A stretch of 64,000 nucleotides of DNA from positions 16,204 to 80,203 of the forward strand of contig JAFSKK010000011.1 of the NCBI GenBank assembly GCA_017448965.1. The letters are read 5' to 3'. This DNA comes from Bacteroidaceae bacterium (GTDB lineage Bacteria > Bacteroidota > Bacteroidia > Bacteroidales > Bacteroidaceae). Position numbers and translations under genes: made by a program. The notes beneath the pieces were generated by a model. That model worked only from the letters and a program-made list of their open reading frames with translations. It made no database searches and had not been told where the DNA came from. Below, one piece after another: positions 34,418 through 42,628 of this stretch. Each line of letters opens with the position of its first letter. Within the stretch, counting starts at the first letter, position 1.

Positions 34418-36784
34418 ATGACAGATTATCTGGAGACTTTTAATCCTCCGCAACGGGCAGCGGTGGAATATTGCGAGGGACCATCGCTGGTGATTGCTGG
34501 TGCGGGTTCTGGCAAGACGAGGGTGCTGACCTATAAGATTGCCTATCTGATGGAGCACGGTTATCAGCCGTGGTCAATTTTGGCGTTGACATTCACCAAC
34601 AAGGCGGCTGGCGAGATGAAAGACCGCATTGCAAAGATTGTGGGAGTGGATTATGCGAGGATGTTGTGGATGGGGACGTTCCACAGCATCTTTCTTCGTA
34701 TTCTGCGGCAGGAACATGAAAGGATTGGCTTCTCGGCAAACTTCACCATTTACGATGCGGCTGATAGCAAGAGTCTGCTCAAGACCATCATCAAGGAGAT
34801 GGATCTGGATGACAAATCGTATAAGCCAGGCACGGTGCAAGGAGCCATCTCGAACGCGAAGAACCACTTGGTGACAGCAGAGCAGTATCTTTCGAATCCT
34901 GCAAACCGACAAGCTGATGCACGCCGCAGTATGGTGGCGTTGGGGCAGATATTCCAACGCTATTGCAACCGTTGCAAGCAGAGTGATGCGATGGATTTTG
35001 ATGATATTTTGCTCTATACATATTTGTTGTTTGAACAACATCCTGAAGTGTTGGAGAAATGGGAACAACGTTTCAGGTATGTCTTGGTAGATGAGTATCA
35101 AGACACGAACTTTGCCCAGCATCGCATTGTGTGGCAGTTGACCCGTCGCCATCAACATGTTTGTGTGGTGGGAGATGATGCACAAAGCATCTATAGTTTC
35201 CGTGGAGCAAACATTGACAACATCTTGACGTTCCAAAAGATATACGAAAGTGCCAAGTTGTTCAAGCTGGAGAGGAATTATCGTTCCACGCAGAATATTG
35301 TGGAAGCGGCAAACAGTCTCATCAAAAAGAATAGCCACCAGATTCAGAAAGACATTTTCTCAGAGAATGACAAGGGTGAGAAACTGCATGTGTTGGACAC
35401 TCATTCAGATATCGAAGAGGCCAAGATGGTGGTGAATGCCATCCGAAGTGTGAAGCGGAGAGAAGGGTGTGAATATTCTGATTTTGCTATCCTCTACAGA
35501 ACTAACGCCCAAAGCCGTGTGTTTGAAGACACGCTTCGGAAGGAGGCGTTGCCATATCGCATCTATGGAGGACTTTCGTTCTATCAACGCAAGGAAATCA
35601 AGGATGTCATTGCTTATTTCCGCTTGGCTGTGAATCCGAATGATGAGGAGGCTTTCAAGCGTGTCATCAATTATCCCGCGCGTGGTATCGGGCAGACAAC
35701 GGTGTCGAAGATTCTGGAGGTGGCAACAAGGAATGAGGTGAGCCTTTGGAGTGTCATCAACAACCCCGCACAATTTGAGTTGGGTGTGAATAAGGGAACG
35801 TTGGCAAAGATTGATAGGTTCCGCGAGATGATAGACTCGTTCATTGAACAGGCACAGAAACTGCCTGCCAATCAGATGGGTGTCATGATTGTGAAGGAGA
35901 GCGGCATCACCACAGACATCTATCAGGACACAACGCCAGAGAACCTTTCCCGACAGGAGAATGTGGAGGAACTCATCAATGGTATGCAGGACTTTTGCGA
36001 CATGCGCATGGAAGAGGGAAACGAGAATATCTCGTTGAACGATTATCTGTCGGAAGTGTCGCTGATGAGCGATGTGGACAGCGACAAAGGGGATGATGAG
36101 CATAAGGTCACGCTCATGACGATTCACTCGGCCAAAGGTCTGGAATTTGGCACCGTGTTTGTAGTAGGTCTCGAAGAAGGCCTCTTTCCCAGCGACATGG
36201 TGTCGGGCAATCCACGTGAGATGGAGGAGGAACGACGCCTTTTCTATGTTGCCATCACTCGTGCCAAGACACATTGCTATCTGTCGTATGCTCAATGCCG
36301 TTTCCGCTATGGTCAGATGGAGTTCTCGGCTCCCAGCCGCTTCCTGAAAGACATCGATCCCAAGTATCTGGACAGAAATCAGAGCATGTTCACTTCAAGG
36401 AAAATGGCAGATGACAACGTCGAACTGCCGTGGAAACGCAAGAGTCTTTTTGGAGACAACACCAAAGCAGGGGAGTCATTCGCTCAGCGTCCCTATCGAC
36501 CAATCATACCTAAACCTGCTTCATCCCAACCACCGAAAAGCTCACCAGCTTTCACTCGTTACCCTCGTGAGCTTAGTGGAACAAAGCTCGTGGATGAAGC
36601 GTCGGTGCGCTCTACCTCAGTCGGCCTCGCTGTGGGCAAGCACATCATCCACAACCGCTTCGGACGTGGAGAAGTCCTCCGTGTGGAAGGAACAGGCGAC
36701 AACACCAAAGCCACCGTCCAGTTCGAGAATGTCGGCACCAAACAGCTATTGTTGAAGTTCGCTAAGTTTGAAGTGTTGGACTGA
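34418..36784 (+). CDS. uvrD: UvrD/PcrA-type DNA helicase
   Basis: SF1A 3'-5' helicase for nucleotide-excision and mismatch repair and replication-fork clearing. The 788-aa protein has Walker A AGAGSGKTR (about residues 27-35), TFTNKAAGEMK (Ia), DEYQDTN (II), GDDAQSIYSFRGA (III), LERNYRST (IV), TIHSAKGLEF (V) and ERRLFYVAITRAK (VI). The C-terminal 60 residues fold as the usual Tudor-like tail (HNRFGRGEVLRVEG). UvrD and PcrA cannot be separated by motif alone. It converges with the CHAT gene, 7 bp away. Confidence 0.94.
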   Translation: MTDYLETFNPPQRAAVEYCEGPSLVIAGAGSGKTRVLTYKIAYLMEHGYQPWSILALTFTNKAAGEMKDRIAKIVGVDYARMLWMGTFHSIFLRILRQEHERIGFSANFTIYDAADSKSLLKTIIKEMDLDDKSYKPGTVQGAISNAKNHLVTAEQYLSNPANRQADARRSMVALGQIFQRYCNRCKQSDAMDFDDILLYTYLLFEQHPEVLEKWEQRFRYVLVDEYQDTNFAQHRIVWQLTRRHQHVCVVGDDAQSIYSFRGANIDNILTFQKIYESAKLFKLERNYRSTQNIVEAANSLIKKNSHQIQKDIFSENDKGEKLHVLDTHSDIEEAKMVVNAIRSVKRREGCEYSDFAILYRTNAQSRVFEDTLRKEALPYRIYGGLSFYQRKEIKDVIAYFRLAVNPNDEEAFKRVINYPARGIGQTTVSKILEVATRNEVSLWSVINNPAQFELGVNKGTLAKIDRFREMIDSFIEQAQKLPANQMGVMIVKESGITTDIYQDTTPENLSRQENVEELINGMQDFCDMRMEEGNENISLNDYLSEVSLMSDVDSDKGDDEHKVTLMTIHSAKGLEFGTVFVVGLEEGLFPSDMVSGNPREMEEERRLFYVAITRAKTHCYLSYAQCRFRYGQMEFSAPSRFLKDIDPKYLDRNQSMFTSRKMADDNVELPWKRKSLFGDNTKAGESFAQRPYRPIIPKPASSQPPKSSPAFTRYPRELSGTKLVDEASVRSTSVGLAVGKHIIHNRFGRGEVLRVEGTGDNTKATVQFENVGTKQLLLKFAKFEVLD

Positions 36785-36791
36785 GAGGTTC

Positions 36792-38921
36792 TCATTCCAA
36801 TCCATCCAACAAAATGAAGGCTGCCCAATATTTGGGATCGTTCCAACCTTTTTCCTTGTGAGAACGAACCGATTGCTTGGCTGCTTCCAGTGCATCATGT
36901 TTGTTCATCTTCTCTGCGATCCAATTTTTGTAAAATTCTGTCATCAGCAGACAGGTGGCTTCATCGTCCACTTTCCACAACGACATGAGGATGCTCTGGG
37001 CACCTGCCTTCTTGAAACCGCGTTGCAGGCCAAAGACACCTTCGCTGGTGATGTCGCCTTGTGCAGTTTCGCAGGCGCTGAGAGTAGTGAGATCAAGTCC
37101 GCGTAAGTCAAGTGTGGCTATTTCGGCAGCGGTCAGGATTCCGTCTTCGATGCCTTGTGGCAAAGTCATGCCTTGATACTTGTTGTCGGCTCCAGCGAAA
37201 AGGAGTCCACATCGAGACAACACATCGCTTGATGCAGATGATGCAGACGTTGGTGCGCTTTGATAGAAACCATGAGTCGCGACATGAATGAGGCGTTTGA
37301 ATTGTCCGCTTAGATTCTTGAAGGAAGCTTCCGTGCCCTGGTCGGCCAATAGCGCTTCAGCATGCATTTCTTTGTGCGAAGCATTGTTGATGGTCTTCAC
37401 GATGTTTTGTGCTTCGGTTTTGGTGCCAGCCAAATAGGGGATTCCATCGTTGATAGCACCACGGAGATTATAGGCATAACGTGTTTCGCCGCGCTGTTGC
37501 GGATACCGTGTGGCATCTTGTTTCATGCTCTCAATGCTGGTATCGTAGGCCAAACCTCCATACACGACAGCATCTTTACCTTCGACGGGTTCTGTGTTGA
37601 GCGCCAGCCAGCGGGTGGATGAAACGCGGTACATCTTGTAAACTTCTCCAATCAGACGACCGTCGGACAGTTGAAGTGATTCGATGGGCAGTTGGTAAAG
37701 AAGTCCTGATGGAGCAAAATAAATGCGTTGCACATTGCTGCCACCCATCTTGATGATAGGTTGCCAGATTCGTTCGGCCAGATTGCTGGGATTGCTTTCC
37801 AGTTCTTTCTTCTCTATGAGTGGCAAGAAATGCACATGATTCCATTGAGGCGACATGATGAGGGCTGCGTACATAGTGCTGTCCTTGCCCACACGATAGT
37901 CGACGAACTCTATCGCGAGGTCTGTCGCCGTCAGTTTTGCGCGTACATCACCTTGGTGCACTTGCAGGAAATCCATGAATTGATGCAGGCCATTGGCCGA
38001 TTCACCCAGTTCGCGCTCCAAGCGGTCGGCTTCCAATGTGGCGGCATTGGCTTGTGCTGGCGGCGTTTGGGCATCAGAGGCTCTTTTTCGCAATAGGCGG
38101 ATTTTCTTATATTGTGCAGATAGTAGTGAATCATTGTCGATGGTTCGTTGCAAAGCACTTTCAGCAGTGAGGAGAAGACCCTTTGCCAGCAGTTGCTGGT
38201 CGAAGAGCGCATCGGTGAAGTCGCTGTCAAATTCCTGTAACTTATGAGCAAAAGCGTACATGATGGTAGTTGCACCCAAATTCTTGTTCCAATATGCTGT
38301 ACGTTCCGTGGCTGTCAAATAAACAAAGTTGCGTTCCACGTTCTTCTGGATGATGTTGAATATGGCTTTGCGGTCGTTGAGGGCGACAGCCTTCTGGTTC
38401 AGAAATCCTGCTATGTTGGAACGATAGTTATAGGCATCCTGTGTTTCCGAATGGAGCGGACCATAGTAGTCAATGGCCGTTTCCACGCATTTATCGGCCG
38501 CCTGCATGGTCTCATCTTTCTTGTCCAAATAGTAATAAGCTTGTGACAGTTGCATCCATGCAATGGAAAGGTCGTCTTTTGCTGCATCGCCGGCTTGTTG
38601 CAGCAATGCAAGCGCGCGTTGTATATCCGTGACTGTTCTTTCGTATTGCTTCATGTGCGAATACCCATTGGCACGTGCACTATAATATGAAGCCAAATCC
38701 TTGGACGGATACCCTGTCGTTTTCTCGCTGCGGTCAATTAGTTTGGTTAGCGTGTCAATCCCTTCGGAATACTTTTGGTTTTGTATAATATTTTTTACTG
38801 CGCGTTCGTAAGACCTCACATCTGCCTTGTAGGCATTGAGGGCACTCTCATTGAGTTGTGCGGAGGCCATGAGGCTGATAGTGTATGCCACCATTAGCCA
38901 TGCAAATCGTTTTTTCGTCAT
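36792..38921 (-). CDS. exported TPR-CHAT (caspase-like) protease
   Basis: A 709-aa protein: signal peptide (residues 1-21, ending MASAQ), TPR helices over about residues 30-330, and a C-terminal CHAT protease domain (about 420-705). The caspase-clan dyad is visible: His550 in VATHGF and Cys617 in LSACETAQG, followed by the typical SLWKVDDEAT. CHAT proteases act in bacterial conflict systems, as in TPR-CHAT (Csx29) and gasdermin-activating proteases. Here the signal peptide would place it outside the cytoplasm, which is unusual. It is the last gene of the five-gene TIR/RyR operon and lies 1 bp after the TPR gene. Confidence 0.9.
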   Translation of the reverse strand: MTKKRFAWLMVAYTISLMASAQLNESALNAYKADVRSYERAVKNIIQNQKYSEGIDTLTKLIDRSEKTTGYPSKDLASYYSARANGYSHMKQYERTVTDIQRALALLQQAGDAAKDDLSIAWMQLSQAYYYLDKKDETMQAADKCVETAIDYYGPLHSETQDAYNYRSNIAGFLNQKAVALNDRKAIFNIIQKNVERNFVYLTATERTAYWNKNLGATTIMYAFAHKLQEFDSDFTDALFDQQLLAKGLLLTAESALQRTIDNDSLLSAQYKKIRLLRKRASDAQTPPAQANAATLEADRLERELGESANGLHQFMDFLQVHQGDVRAKLTATDLAIEFVDYRVGKDSTMYAALIMSPQWNHVHFLPLIEKKELESNPSNLAERIWQPIIKMGGSNVQRIYFAPSGLLYQLPIESLQLSDGRLIGEVYKMYRVSSTRWLALNTEPVEGKDAVVYGGLAYDTSIESMKQDATRYPQQRGETRYAYNLRGAINDGIPYLAGTKTEAQNIVKTINNASHKEMHAEALLADQGTEASFKNLSGQFKRLIHVATHGFYQSAPTSASSASSDVLSRCGLLFAGADNKYQGMTLPQGIEDGILTAAEIATLDLRGLDLTTLSACETAQGDITSEGVFGLQRGFKKAGAQSILMSLWKVDDEATCLLMTEFYKNWIAEKMNKHDALEAAKQSVRSHKEKGWNDPKYWAAFILLDGLE

Positions 38922-38922
38922 A

Positions 38923-39750
38923 TCAATCGTTATTTTTTAATTCATCAGTTCGTTGTTGCCATAGTGCGGCTTTCTCAGCATCAGGAATGTCGCTTGTGTA
39001 TAGGTTTGTCAGTTTCTGTGCCAATAGCTGTGCGTAGATTTGTGCATCTTTCGTAGGGTCTGCCTTGCAGAGATTATATCCTTTTTCGAGATGGGGTAAT
39101 GCTAGTTGAAACCGCTCGGATTCCATCTCTATGCTCCCCAGCGTGTAGAGTGCCTTACCTTGCAGAAGATTACGCTCTGTATTGCCCTCACATTCGCTCA
39201 CAATCTGCAATAATAACGACTCGGCTTCATCATTTTTCAGAAGAGAATGCAACATGTTGGCTCTTGATGTTTGTTCTCTTAGTCGTTTCTCTGGAGCTTT
39301 TGCCAAGTCGAAATATCGCTCGGCCTCCAGACTTAGTTCAATGGCCTGCTCCAAATCGCCATTTTCCATTCGGATGTTAAGCGACTGTACACTATGCCAT
39401 TGACCCATCCATGAGTAAATCATATAATATGCCTTTCCCTCAGGCTTGGCGTTCGCGAGCGCTTTTTCCAAATGTTCTTTCGCGGTGGGAAAGTCTTTGT
39501 TATCCATCGCATTCACACCCATGTATAGGTAGTTAATGGCTACGAAATTTCTGACGGTGGGAATCAGAGAATCTCTTCCCGTTTCCTTCAGCAGAGTGAT
39601 CGCCTTTTCGTAACACTCGCTCGACTTTGCATACTCCTTCTGTTTGAACAAGGTCTGTGCTTCAGCCATGAGTTCATCATAGCTTCCTGTTTGAGCCTGA
39701 CATCCCAGCGTGGCAAGTATCAGAAATAAAATGGTTAATGTTCTTTTCAT
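38923..39750 (-). CDS. exported TPR-repeat protein
   Basis: A 275-aa protein with a signal peptide (MKRTLTILFLILATLGCQAQ; cleavage after QA-Q, or lipidation at Cys17, whose context is weak) followed by about five TPR-like helical pairs (AQTLFKQKEYAKSSECYEKA is the clearest). TPR proteins are scaffolds; it probably pairs with the TPR part of the CHAT protease, which starts 1 bp downstream. An in-frame start 26 codons upstream overlaps the previous gene and lacks the signal peptide at the N-terminus, so it is rejected. Confidence 0.82.
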   Translation of the reverse strand: MKRTLTILFLILATLGCQAQTGSYDELMAEAQTLFKQKEYAKSSECYEKAITLLKETGRDSLIPTVRNFVAINYLYMGVNAMDNKDFPTAKEHLEKALANAKPEGKAYYMIYSWMGQWHSVQSLNIRMENGDLEQAIELSLEAERYFDLAKAPEKRLREQTSRANMLHSLLKNDEAESLLLQIVSECEGNTERNLLQGKALYTLGSIEMESERFQLALPHLEKGYNLCKADPTKDAQIYAQLLAQKLTNLYTSDIPDAEKAALWQQRTDELKNND

Positions 39751-39766
39751 GATGCAGATGTTTTTT

Positions 39767-40414
39767 TTAATTGCTGATAACCACAACGCTGCAGTCCTTC
39801 TTTCCGCAGTTGATAATTTCCAGTTCAACAGTGTTTCGTTTGTCGGTTGGGAGTTCGAAAGAGGTCTTGCGGTGGGGTTGCCCTTTTTTCACGTCGCGAG
39901 TGTCGTCATAACGTTTGTTGAGCCCTGCGTCATTGGTGACGTGAATGCGCATCGTGACGAGGCCGCCCGCTTCGGCTACGACAGCAAGTTCTTGATGCCC
40001 TTTGGAACCGAAGGTGTATTTGGTGCTTTGACCAGCTTTGACAAAGCAAGTTTTGGTGAGGATGGAACCATTGGGAGTCTGACCACGGTGAATGCCTGAA
40101 CGGCTCAGTTTGTCTGCATCCCGATAGACATCGATGCCTTCTGCAAGACTGTCGGCAAAGGTTTCGTTGAAGACAAGGTGGCCATTGAGGGATGCGACAG
40201 AGTCATCTTGGCAGTTCAAGGTGCTGAAGTCAGCGGTTTGGCAGTTGCGTAGTGCTGCAGCTGACTGTCTGATGGCAGCCGTATCGTTGGTGGCCACGGC
40301 GTCGCGCATGGCAATGCAGGCTTCGAACACAGCCTGAATGTCGCTGTCGCCTTTCTGGGCATAAACAGACAACGTGGTGAGAACTGCAAGGAACGGAAGA
40401 ATCAGTCTTTTCAT
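39767..40414 (-). CDS. exported protein of unknown function in the TIR/CHAT operon
   Basis: A 215-aa protein with signal peptide MKRLILPFLAVLTTLSVYA. The first half is helical (residues 20-70) and the second is a compact beta-rich domain (TKYTFGSKGHQELAVVAEAG ... NCGKKDCSVVVIS) reminiscent of the jelly-roll pre-peptidase modules, by impression only. Four Cys could pair. It sits 61 bp after the TIR-SUMF gene and 16 bp before the TPR gene. No family recognised. Confidence 0.75.
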   Translation of the reverse strand: MKRLILPFLAVLTTLSVYAQKGDSDIQAVFEACIAMRDAVATNDTAAIRQSAAALRNCQTADFSTLNCQDDSVASLNGHLVFNETFADSLAEGIDVYRDADKLSRSGIHRGQTPNGSILTKTCFVKAGQSTKYTFGSKGHQELAVVAEAGGLVTMRIHVTNDAGLNKRYDDTRDVKKGQPHRKTSFELPTDKRNTVELEIINCGKKDCSVVVISN

Positions 40415-40475
40415 GTTGCCGAGATTTTACGGTTATACAGTTACGGGGTTTTGATAGCGTGTGAATAGAGATTGC

Positions 40476-41780
40476 TTAGGGCTGGGCTTTGCGGATGACG
40501 AGGCGAAAACCGACCGTCTTTTCTTTGGCATCCGTGTTGAGACCTGCACGTGAAGAAATGGCGACCTCTTCAACAGGCGAATTATAGTGTCCGCCGCAGA
40601 CGGTCCATTGTGCCCCGTCGGTTGCAGAGATGATGGGCGTATTGCACCATTCGGCCACGTTTCCACTCATGTCGTAGAGGTCAAGCATGTTGGGTGTCTT
40701 ACCCTGTTGTCCATCACAGGGATGTGCGTGTCCGTTGGAGTTGAGGCGATACCATGCTACGGAATCGGCATTGTTGCTGCCAGCGTAAGTGGTCTGTTCT
40801 TGGTGCCATGCTCCATGCGCGGCATATTCCCACTCTTCGACCGAAGGAAGATCAAACTCAAGGTTGGTCATATTGCGCAGGGTGTCAAGGTAGGTCATGT
40901 TGATCTCACCAAAAGACACTTCTGCCATGGGCATGTTTGCTTCAGCCTCGTCATACGTTTCACCCATAATTCCGTGCCACCAACCCACAGTACATTCGAA
41001 CTGGCTCATCCACAGAGTGTCAGGTCTGACAGGCACCATGCGACTGAGCATATTGTCGAGAGTGACCATTTGTTCCATGGTAAGGTTGTTGCTGAGATAG
41101 AGGCCGAAGTCGCTGTATTTCTTTTCCAGTTCTGTGCGCATGGACTCCATCTTTTGTTGTTCGTCAATCCTTTGCCAGAAAAGGTAACAAGTGCCCAGAA
41201 CGATTAGCACGATAGCAATAACGCCAGTCACACTGAGCCATTTCATGAATCTGTTATGGGCATCCTGTTTTCGAAGCGACTCTTGTGCCGTGTCGAAATC
41301 TTCGTCCTTGTGTTCTTGCGAACTGCGTTGTCCAAGTGTAGGAACCAAACGGTTCTTAATCATCAGGTCGATAGTGGCACCAAGCGCCTGTCCGAAACTG
41401 ATTTCCGAATGCTGATGTGAGCCGATGGCATCCTGAAGGTTTTGTGGCATGCCATCAGGAAAACCGTCAAACCCGTTGTCGGGGTTGATCGGGATTATTT
41501 TCTTCTGCTGTTCAAGGGCAAGCGTTATCTCCTGACGTACCCAATCACCCTCATTAGCGCATCGCTGCATAGAGTTTTTAGACAGCACCAGCATGAACAC
41601 AGGGGCTTCCTTGATGGCCGCTTTGATTTTATCGCTGAAGATGCCATCGGTCAGTTCGTCATAGTCGAGAAAAACTCTGTAGCCGCGTTGGATAAGCATC
41701 AGCTGCAGGATGCGGGCATATTGTGCGCCTCCTGTCCTTCGGTAACTGATGAATATATCGTATGGCTGTTGGTCTTTCAT
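40476..41780 (-). CDS. TIR domain - transmembrane helix - SUMF1/FGE-like domain fusion
   Basis: A 434-aa type II-like membrane protein. Residues 6-145 are a TIR domain (YDIFISYRRTGGAQYA) with the NADase-type Glu84 in DWVRQEITLALE, very like the SARM1 active-site strand. Residues 181-202 form one membrane helix. Residues 205-230 are a short coiled stretch, and 250-430 are a formylglycine-generating-enzyme/sulfatase-modifying-factor fold (LPSVEEWEYAAHG, DMSGNVAEWC, TVGFRLVI). The catalytic FGE Cys pair is not evident (a single Cys395 in VCGGHYNS), so this part is probably a binding or sensing domain. Its ATG overlaps the RyR gene stop (ATGA). Predicted topology: TIR in the cytosol, SUMF in the periplasm. 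Confidence 0.92.
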   Translation of the reverse strand: MKDQQPYDIFISYRRTGGAQYARILQLMLIQRGYRVFLDYDELTDGIFSDKIKAAIKEAPVFMLVLSKNSMQRCANEGDWVRQEITLALEQQKKIIPINPDNGFDGFPDGMPQNLQDAIGSHQHSEISFGQALGATIDLMIKNRLVPTLGQRSSQEHKDEDFDTAQESLRKQDAHNRFMKWLSVTGVIAIVLIVLGTCYLFWQRIDEQQKMESMRTELEKKYSDFGLYLSNNLTMEQMVTLDNMLSRMVPVRPDTLWMSQFECTVGWWHGIMGETYDEAEANMPMAEVSFGEINMTYLDTLRNMTNLEFDLPSVEEWEYAAHGAWHQEQTTYAGSNNADSVAWYRLNSNGHAHPCDGQQGKTPNMLDLYDMSGNVAEWCNTPIISATDGAQWTVCGGHYNSPVEEVAISSRAGLNTDAKEKTVGFRLVIRKAQP

Positions 41781-42421
41781 TTCTTCTCGATTTTGTACCC
41801 CATTGCAAGGAGGTATTTGAGGGTGTTGGTTGCCATCAGGCGGTCATATTGTTTTTCGGTTTCGGGCAGTTCCGAGTAGGGCACCATGTCTGGGGTCTGC
41901 ATCTTGTCGTCGTTGCGTTGTAGTCCATAACTCCAGCCTTCGCTTTGACGCTCCAATGCCCACACATTATGTGCATTGGACGCCATCATTTCTCCCAGTT
42001 TTTTCAAGTCGTCTGAAAGTTCTATATGCGACAAGTCGGCTGGGGTGGGGAGATAGGTCTTGCTGTCCACCTTGAATGCTGTGATGCAGTCGCTGCCATC
42101 GGCAATCCATTGTTGCAGGAATGTGGGCAACGGGAATATTTCCGTTTCATCTGCGATAGGGTTGTAGAGCGTGATCTTGTCCGCTGGACGGTTCACCATC
42201 ACAATGACTGTGTAGATGAGTCCGTCGTTCACGGCTCCGAAGAACCTGCCGCTGATGATGGGCATAATCACTCCTCCCTTACCTACAGCCGAGAAGATGG
42301 CTTGTGGATTGAAGTCGTAACGTTTATACACTCGCAAGCCTGCTTCTTCCAGCGTTGTGCCTGCCATTCTCCGTTGTTCCAATGCGAACTTGACGCATTG
42401 TTCGTAATACTGGATGTTCAT
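41777..42421 (-). CDS. RyR-domain protein
   Basis: A 214-aa cytosolic protein. The C-terminal 75 residues match the RyR repeat domain: NAHNVWALERQSEGWSYG, then TPDMVPYSELPETEKQYD and the closing TLKYLLAMGY. Prokaryotic RyR domains occur in nucleotide-centred conflict systems and may bind nucleotide-derived ligands. The N-terminal 130 residues (VIMPIISGRF..., KITLYNPIADETEIFPL, FLQQW) vaguely recall the second half of C39-like papain folds, with no clear catalytic Cys. First gene of the operon; an alternative start 9 codons upstream (42448) is possible, but this ATG opens the first predicted helix. Confidence 0.88.
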   Translation of the reverse strand: MNIQYYEQCVKFALEQRRMAGTTLEEAGLRVYKRYDFNPQAIFSAVGKGGVIMPIISGRFFGAVNDGLIYTVIVMVNRPADKITLYNPIADETEIFPLPTFLQQWIADGSDCITAFKVDSKTYLPTPADLSHIELSDDLKKLGEMMASNAHNVWALERQSEGWSYGLQRNDDKMQTPDMVPYSELPETEKQYDRLMATNTLKYLLAMGYKIEKK

Positions 42422-42503
42422 GGTTATGTCTGATTTAATGATTGACAAAGCTATTCATTCTTCAAAGCGATAGAATGTTTAGTTTTAGGTGATTGTTGGG
42501 TGG

Positions 42504-42511
42504 CAAAGGTA
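42504..42511 (-). promoter_or_regulatory. -7 box TACCTTTG of the RyR-TIR-CHAT operon
   Basis: Minus-strand TACCTTTG, 83 bases before the RyR start. It would drive all five genes down to 36792. Confidence 0.68.
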
Positions 42512-42603
42512 CATCTTTTTTCTTATACAACAAAAAAAGGTGTGGATTTTTTGTTGTGTCAGGAAAATATTGTGCATGTGTGTGATGTGTAGAAATAATT
42601 GTG

Positions 42604-42611
42604 TAACTTTG
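42604..42611 (+). promoter_or_regulatory. -7 box TAACTTTG of nspC
   Basis: TAACTTTG 18 bases before the ATG at 42629; divergent from the TIR operon promoter. Confidence 0.68.
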
Positions 42612-42628
42612 CAGATAAAATGTGAAAT

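Noticed and set aside
40476-41780. Active formylglycine-generating enzyme
   Set aside because: The SUMF-like part lacks an evident catalytic Cys pair and no sulfatase is nearby, so a sensing or binding role is more likely.
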